A DNA stretch of 64,000 nt, from NCBI GenBank assembly GCA_011947345.1, contig JAAVTG010000023.1, positions 558,001 through 622,000 on the forward strand. The letters are read 5' to 3'. The first letter of the stretch is position 1; every line of letters starts with the position of its first letter. Position numbers and translations under genes: made by a program. The notes under the pieces are model-generated. The model was not told the origin of the DNA and did no database searches. It worked only from the letters and a program-made list of their open reading frames with translations. This DNA comes from Phytophthora quininea. Its lineage: Eukaryota; Oomycota; Peronosporomycetes; Peronosporales; Peronosporaceae. Positions 57,818 to 64,000 of this stretch are shown piece by piece.

Positions 57818-59448
57818 TCTTGAACGATCGAGCTGGCGATGCACTGCGGTGAAAGCAAATTCGGATGTGGCTGGTGTCCGAACGCCACCCAAGTTGTGCT
57901 TTCGGACAGCGCGAGCCCACGGACCACTTTCAAGATTAATTTGCTCTGTTGATGAAGACAAGCTCCTGCTGCCGCGCATCCAGCTGGTGTGGGAGATGCA
58001 TCCCGCCTTTACTGGTGTAGGCCGTCTCAACGTAGGCCGTCTCAACGGGTGTTGACAAACATCGATGCCATGCCTTGCCCGTGTCGAGAGGTCACTGCAC
58101 GCTCGAGGATCTGCATGTAGAGGGTGTACATACATGGACTTGAGCAAATCGCCGAGCAGGTTTGCATCTGGTCGCCATACGGGCTCGCGGAAGCGCTTCG
58201 GGCTTTGCATCGAGATCAACATGACGAGATGTGGCTGCTCCATGAGCTCGCAGGCTCACAGGATACGTACGCTGAACAGGAATGTACAAGTTCACGCTGG
58301 AACCCCGGAATAACAGTTCGAATACCAATGGAGGTAATACGTGCACACCGCTACCGGTGGGGTGGTGAAAACGCTTGCACCCCCTCCATCGTTATGTAGC
58401 CCTGTAAACCCCGGGTGCTGCTCGCTAGCTGAGACGGACGGAAGCTTTGGATTGCTGACAGGGCCCATACGCTTCATGTTGCTCCGCGACTGGCAGCGAT
58501 ACCGGTACACATATACCGGCTGGGTTGCTGCAAAGCAGCCTGTCCGCGGATACAAAAAGATGTCGTCTTGAGGCAAGCTTCATCCTCGAACCTGTGGGGA
58601 TGAACGCTTGCCTTTCCTCTCCATTGCCTCCGATGTTTCGGCTTGTCCAAGGTGACCGACCACAAGGAGAAGGTACCGTCCCAGTGGTGGATGTTCTCGT
58701 ATTGGAATGCACATCCGAAAGCGGTTCTGAGATTATCCTCGAGCTGGGCAAGAAGAGGAGTGCTCACCTTCAATGCGTCGCGGCGTTCCCACGCCGTTGT
58801 TCATGCGACCGATTGTGCTCCGACCTACTGAATCCAGGTCGAAGCACAATCGGGTCGAAGCACAATCTCTTATTCGCCGTGGAGTGACTAAGGACGCTGT
58901 CACTAGCGAGACTTCTACGTCGTTCGGAACGCGGCCGATCGACAGGTACACGAGTGACATTGCTGCGAGTAGCAAAAGCACTCGACCGATGTATCTAGTA
59001 TTGCACTCTGTTCCTGTTCAACCGGAATGGCGACTTTCCAATCTCTTCAGGGACATAAACTCCAGGGCAGCGCAAACAAAGCCAAAGCTGTTGGCGCTGT
59101 AGATGGATAAGAAGACTATCTTAATTAACCAAAGGAAATGAGTGACCTGGGTTCTAACAGATTCTTACACTAGGGAGTCCTCGTCTTGCTCCTCTTCCGG
59201 CGAAGGCACAGGTCTTACAGGCAACGTGTGCTGTGACTCTGTAAGTATTCTCCGTTCTCTCTAACTCGGTCGAGTTCATCCTCGATACTGCCTGGATTGC
59301 GGGATGCATAACCCTATATGAACCATCGTCATCCGCGCTAGAACACCGTAATCTCGACTTCGCAAAAACAAACACTACAGCATGTCTTGAGTCAGCAACA
59401 CATTTCAAAATTTCCAGCAAGAGTGCGGCCTGCTGCTCCCAGTAATTC
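57818..59448. other. Gene-poor stretch of about 1.6 kb
   Basis: Contains the GH7 copy 3 promoter (GAATTTGC element, minus strand, 57857-57864), a 15-bp tandem duplication GTAGGCCGTCTCAAC x2 at 58017-58046, and short frames without family motifs. One minus-strand frame near 58740-58981 begins with a hydrophobic segment but lacks a proper start. Confidence 0.45.
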
Positions 59449-59741
59449 ATGCGTCTGTTCATAGTTCTACTGGCCGTAGTGCCCTTATCGGAGTGGGTGC
59501 CGCGCCTGTGTCCACAAACACCGACAAGACCGTGGCTTTCAATCCAGTTTCGACGTCGACGATCCCTAACAACTCGAACAGTTTTGTCAATAAACTTTTG
59601 AGGAAGGGCAAGATCAGGTTTGGAGACGGCAAGAAGCATGAAGACGGCGAAGAGCGAGCGGTTTCCTTCTCCAACATCAACACGTGGAGATGGCTGGATA
59701 CCATCTTCAGCTGGATCATCTCACTCGGGCATGTGTTCTAG
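59449..59741 (+). CDS. RxLR-dEER-like small secreted protein, frame-broken
   Basis: The ATG at 59449 opens a signal-peptide-like start (MRLFIVLLAVV). The following codons in that frame lose character. The +2 frame from about 59482 continues with an Ala/Val-rich cleavage region, a Thr/Asn-rich stretch, KLLRKG (an RxLR-position variant) and DGEER, the dEER motif, then a short aromatic C-terminus (WRWLDTIFSWIISLG) to TAG at 59739-59741. The total of 293 nt is one base short of 98 codons, so a single missing base near 59479-59483 explains it. RxLR-dEER proteins are delivered into host plant cells. The C-terminus is very short, so a truncated or non-functional copy is also possible. I do not restore the sequence. 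Confidence 0.5.
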
Positions 59742-59847
59742 TTGAATAAGAAAAACTTACCTTGGATGAAATCCAACTTTTTTCATTTTGAATACACTAT
59801 TGTCACACGTCACAGATACTCTAAAAAGCGCGCCAAATAACACAATC

Positions 59848-61123
59848 ATGGCCAAGCGTCAACGCGACCAGGAGCCTTCTTCGCAGCACCACAAGAGCGC
59901 CCGCCGTGCGTCTACAGCTGCATCTATAGGCGGACATCCTTCTCTAACACGCCTCCTTCCTATCCACAGGCGACTCGCAGTCCAGCGATGACGATGAGAG
60001 CGAGGATGAAGTGGCCCCCACCAACGTCGTGATGGCGGACGACGCCAGCGACGACGATGAGGAGGAAGCGGCGCTGGACTTCACGCAGACCGACTACGCC
60101 GTGCAGATGACGCAACAGACGAGCCAGAGCGAGGACCCTACGCAGGACGGCGAGGAGCGCAAGGCCAACAAGGCCCCAACGCTGCCCAAAGCGGTGTCTC
60201 AGCTGCAGCAAAAGGCGCTGGACGAGCTCACAGCCAAATTGGTGCGCTACATGCTGTACAAGGGAGGTCTGAAGCTGCCTATCAAGTTTGCAGACATCAG
60301 CAAGGATGTGTTCCCGCAGTACAAGAATGCATCGAGGTGGGGGAAAAATATAGTAAGCGAGGAGTTGGTATAATGCTGATATTGGTGGCGTATCTTGCTA
60401 TAGATACTTCTTTTACCATGCCAAGAAGCAGATCGAAGAGATCTTCGGGTACCGGGTGCTGCAGGTGGAAGACAACTCGAGCAGAGAGCTGTACCTGGTG
60501 CTGAACAACGCGTCGTCGCAGGAGCATCTGCAGTTGATGAATAAGACGGGCAAGGCAGCAACACGCGGCTTCCTCATGATGGTTCTCGGCCTCTTGTGGT
60601 GTGCTCCCATGCGTCAACTGTCAGAAGGTTTGGAGTTGTTTAAATTGTAGATGCCAACAAACTAATTTCCTGGTGAATTAACGTGACTCTCAACGCAGGC
60701 GAGCTGTGGAAGCAACTGTCGCGACTTGATCCGAAGATGAAGCAGAACCGCGAGCACCCGCAGCTTGGTGACATTGCGCAGCTCCTCAAGATGTTTGAAA
60801 CGCAGCTGTACGTGATGGAGCTATACTCTGGTGTATTGATACAAGCTTATACGTGATGACCATCTATGGCGCTTGTGCAGCTACTTGAATTCTGCGACCG
60901 AGTTGGACCCAGATGCAAAGAAGATCAAGTACTATACGTACGGTCCTCGCACGTTCATGGAGGTGGGCAAGGTGCAGATCCTCAACTTTGTGTGCAAGGT
61001 ATGGCGTTTTCACACTACTGAAAGCTTGGTAGAGTACTTACCCGATTGTTGTACGTGTAGTTGATCACAGGGAGGCCTCCATCCGAAACGCAGGTCAACG
61101 AAGTATTAGCCGAGGACAACTAA
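59848..61123 (+). CDS. NSE3: NSE3/MAGE-domain subunit of the SMC5/6 complex
   Basis: Six exons with clean junctions: 59848-59905, 59970-60336, 60404-60627, 60699-60807, 60881-60998 and 61061-61123, giving 312 residues. An acidic serine-rich N-terminus is followed by the MAGE homology domain: LTAKLVRYMLYKGGLKLPIK, SRYFFYHAKKQIEEIFGYRV, GFLMMVLGLLWCAPMRQLSE, GELWKQLSRL and YYTYGPRTFMEVGKVQILNF. Single-copy MAGE genes in non-mammals are NSE3, which with NSE1 and NSE4 serves SMC5/6 in DNA repair. No frame break. Confidence 0.9.
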
Positions 61124-61335
61124 CGGTGTTGAGTTCAACGTTGTCGGAATTGCCATTCCGCAACCTCGAAGTAGTAGCTTGTACCCCGTACCATGAATGT
61201 TCACCTCGATTAACCAAGACTGCGTCTGTTGGAGGCTCCAGCCTGGAGCTCATGTTGAATTGTCTGAAACCACTGGAACGGGGACGACAAGTTGACGAAA
61301 CCCCGATATAGCTGGCGTTCACACGTGAAGGTGGT

Positions 61336-62972
61336 TTGTGCAATAAAAGCATTGCTTTTACAAAGTATCGGATGCCATTCAACAGCGTCACGCCTCACGG
61401 GCGCATCGATTCCAGCCTCCGTAAAGCTGTTCTTCGTCGACAACCGGGATGGGTAGTCGTCACCGTGCAGCAGTGTTGGAACCGAATTCAAATCTCTCGA
61501 CTTGGTCAATATTCCGCTGAAAGAACGCAAGCGCTGGACGAGTATTGTCAACAGACGTCACTCTCGCGTGTTGTGTTGGTGTCTCTGCTCACGCCATGCC
61601 CAGCGTTGTTCATAGCGATCTCTATCGAGTGCATTCCGTTGCAAAACCCAGCGGACGGATGGAAAGCCAACTATGGCGTGTGGATTCGTTCTTGCTGTTT
61701 CATCATCATCGCTGCATCTGGGTCGCTGCTTCAGGTTCGCAGCTCAGCGCCAGGGCTATCGTATCGAAAGATTTTCCTCATCGGATTGGCAACTGGTTGC
61801 TTCTCAACGCTGGCGATGGTAGGACTTTCAGCCATGTGGATCTTCCCGGTACCATTTGGCATCGCCTTCATGTCGTTCCCGTTCCAAATATTGCTCACGA
61901 CATTTTTCTTGGCGTCCATGCGCTCGCCAGGGTCGTTCATTCCCCACATCAGCGTTGCTCTCAAGCATAAGATATACCTCGTCGTGGCGCAGTCCGGAAT
62001 GGCGTTTGCGTACATCCTGTTCACTATAGCATTCGCTAGATGCACGTCGAAGCAGCAGTTTGGCTTGTTGTTTTTCCTCCCGCTGATGAAGCTCGTTTTC
62101 AAGCATTTTGTTGCTCGGCTTGACGGTGATGACATAGAAACCGTTCCAGCGGTGGTGGTTTTCACCGTCGATGCGCTCAATGGATTTTACACGTCCGTGT
62201 GCATCCAAACGACAAGGTCGTGGTGGTCGTCGCTGCTCATGATCGCCTTCAACATGGCGCACACGACCATTTCGTTCCGGGAGGTCGAGAAAATACTAAA
62301 GTGATCGAGGTGCTCAATTGTCGAAACTATGACAACCAAGCAATCGTTCAAGTCTTGAAGAAACATCGCCACCGACAGCGTCCGTCAATGAGTCTGCTAC
62401 GTCAGTTCGATTCCGAAAGTGTTCACTCTGTCCGTCAATATTCACAAGAACCATCGCCAACCGTTGCGGACTACCAACTCGAACTTGACCATCGCTCGCG
62501 GAAGATGCTGTTTCATCTCGAGTATCTCGTACTTGTCAAGTACACCGAGAGCATTATCCCCACACTGTACGCCATCTACCAATTCGTTCTCTTCCACCTG
62601 CCCACTGCGAAGTATTACCCCACACGCGATCCCTCACTTTTGACCAGCTCCTCGTGGATGTTGGAAGTATCATAGCGTACGTCTTAGCGCAAGTTCTGTT
62701 CTTGGTGTGGTTTCACGTGACACTGAAGCGCAGATTCGGCTTCTCGCTGCTGTGTCAACTAGCGTTCGTACTGGAGAACGAAATCGAGTTGATTCAGAGT
62801 CGTCTCACGGTGTGGATCGCTCCAATGCTGGAATTCACGCTAGCGCACTTCGGTAGGATGCAATTCCGGAAGAAAGTGTTATTGATCATACTCACCACGG
62901 TCGTATTTACCTCGTTCAGGTGTCGATTTCAGCCTCCGCTTCGTGTGGCTGCATCCAACTGCGACAGAGTGA
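61336..62972 (+). CDS. Oomycete multi-pass membrane protein, with two frame breaks
   Basis: A soluble N-terminus (RLGQYSAERTQALDEYCQQT) is followed by hydrophobic segments VVLVSLLTPCPALFIAISIE, SCCFIIIAASGSLL, IFLIGLATGCFSTLAMVGL, FPFQILLTTFFLASM, LVVAQSGMAFAYILFTIAFA and, later, IIAYVLAQVLFLVWFHVTLK. Frames change at AAAA 62290-62293 and CCCC 62618-62621, each fitting one missing base. A last intron 62853-62919 joins LAHFG to a short exon ending at TGA 62970-62972. The start codon is uncertain: the first ATG at 61336 or the internal one at 61369. This looks like one of the expanded oomycete membrane protein families without assigned function. The stop is only 56 bp from the USB1 start. Confidence 0.65.
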
Positions 62973-63028
62973 CCTCCATGCGGATATGCGGCAGTTCTGT
63001 TCCTCGATTGGCCATAACTGGACGAGCA

Positions 63029-64000
63029 ATGGAGTCCATTGCTGCTGCTTACGCCTCGTCCTCGGATGATTCCTCATCGGAGGAAGAAGTGGAGTCCACA
63101 GCTCAAGACCAGGCGACGGTCGACGGCGAAGGTCAAGTAGGCGACAAGCGGAAACGCCTTAACGAGCCGCAGTGGACGAGAGCGTTCCCGCACGTGGTCG
63201 GCAACTGGCCAAGCCACGTCCGTATCGACATCCCAGTTAATCAAGAGCTGCGCGACGTGATCAAAGATACCATCAAGCGTGCACAGGAAATTGTTGGCGA
63301 CGCGGCGACCTTGGTGCCGTTCAAAGAGTTTGAAGACGAAGCTGAAGAAGGACTGCACCTGAGTCTCTCTCGACCATTCGTCCTCACCTATGACCAGATT
63401 GCCACTTTCGTGGACACGCTACGTGCAGCACTCGTACGCTGTCGACGGTAAGTCAAAGCGCTATCTACCGGTCTCCAAGGCCCTAACGTTGTGCTTGATG
63501 CAGCTTCCGCGTGACACTGGGATGCGTGATGGTTCTGGTAAACGACGCCAAGACGAGGTCGTTCCTGGCACTTCGAGTGGACAAAGGCGATCAACACGTT
63601 AATCAGCTGCTGCAGAGTGTGGATCGATGTCTCGAGCGCTTCAACCAGCCCGTCTACTACAAGGTACGGTTGCAATCAACCAAGCATAAGGGTGGATGAT
63701 ATTAACATATCCTGTCATTGTGTTTGTTGCCGATAACCCGGAACTGTGCTCGCACTTCTCTCCTGTGGGGCGGCTTTGTTTTTCCCTAGGACCCAATCCC
63801 GCATGTCAGCATCGCGTCTTCAATTGGCGAAGAACTGGCGCAACTGACGTCGGGCAACTTTGAAAGCCTCACTCCCCAACAGGAAAAGCTGCAGCAGACG
63901 GCCACACCGAAGTGTTTGACAGCAAGCGTGACAGCAGTTCACGTGGTCATCGGCAACAAACACTACGATCTCCCACTCTCCCCGTTCTTCATCGCCTCCA
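63029..64000 (+). CDS. USB1: U6 snRNA phosphodiesterase USB1 (cut by window end)
   Basis: Exons 63029-63447, 63504-63663 and 63790-64000+ in frame. The start MESIAAAYASSSDDSSSEEE is acidic. The fold of the 2H phosphoesterase superfamily is shown by FPHVVGNWPSHVRI, the first catalytic motif LHLSLSRP (HxS) and the second PHVSIAS (HxS), spaced as in USB1. The enzyme trims the 3' end of U6 snRNA. The gene runs off the right edge after DLPLSPFFIAS, so only the last part is missing. Confidence 0.92.

Noticed and set aside
57818..58243. N-terminal extension of GH7 copy 3 to an upstream ATG at 58243
   Set aside because: It would place a non-hydrophobic 142-residue stretch before a clear signal peptide shared by all three copies; the start at 57817 is correct.
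58733..58981. Minus-strand frame with a hydrophobic start (LLLLAAMSLVYL) that could be a small secreted protein
   Set aside because: No ATG is placed properly for a signal peptide, no RxLR or dEER motif follows, and the next frame does not continue it convincingly. Possibly a decayed effector, but not supportable.

Overview
This window is nuclear DNA from an oomycete, most likely Phytophthora or a close relative. Evidence: compact intron-bearing genes (introns mostly 50-80 bp, GT..AG), many head-to-head gene pairs with only 50-120 bp between start codons, secreted GH7 and GH81 glycoside hydrolases, a Crinkler/RHS-like remnant, a small RxLR-dEER-like secreted protein, and Inr/FPR-like core promoter sequence ahead of secreted-protein genes. 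There is no prokaryotic operon structure, CRISPR array, insertion sequence or recognisable tRNA.

Layout. 1-8.4 kb: 3' end of a possible ion-channel gene, a YIP1-family Golgi protein, an atypical HSP70 (HSPA14/Ssz1-like), and a long gene combining coiled coil, degenerate SNF2-like segment, two CXXC fingers, a C2H2 finger and an FHA domain. 8.5-13.7 kb: a JmjC ribosomal oxygenase (NO66/MINA53 type) and coatomer gamma. 14-20.4 kb: histones H2B, H3 and H4, each followed by the same 3' hairpin, then ORC1. 20.4-28.4 kb: a seven-repeat Cys/His zinc-knuckle protein, a GH81 endo-1,3-beta-glucanase and an importin-4/Kap123 karyopherin. 28.5-36 kb: a large unrecognised gene, EI24, a tail-anchored TPR protein and a GPALPP/DUF3752 protein. 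36.2-48.1 kb: one giant gene with repeated ASH/hydin-like beta-strand motifs. 48.2-51.3 kb: CSN5, a nibrin-like C-terminal fragment, a small membrane protein and a broken Crinkler/RHS-type relic. 51.9-57.8 kb: three GH7 cellobiohydrolase-like genes, two of them forming a near-perfect 854-bp inverted repeat. 59.4-64 kb: the RxLR-dEER-like gene, NSE3 (MAGE family), a multi-pass membrane protein and USB1 (cut by the window end).

Nearly every conserved gene carries one or two single-base frame breaks, mostly apparent losses of one base in a short homopolymer. Even histone H3 is affected, so most of these are probably sequencing or assembly errors rather than pseudogenes. Automatic gene calls will therefore be split or truncated at many loci. 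For affected genes I give the span from start codon to stop codon and the position of the break.

Functional themes: chromatin and replication (H2B, H3, H4, ORC1, NO66, the CXXC/FHA protein, NSE3); secretory pathway (YIP1, coatomer gamma, EI24); extracellular polysaccharide attack (GH81, three GH7); host-interaction candidates (RxLR-dEER-like protein, Crinkler/RHS remnant).
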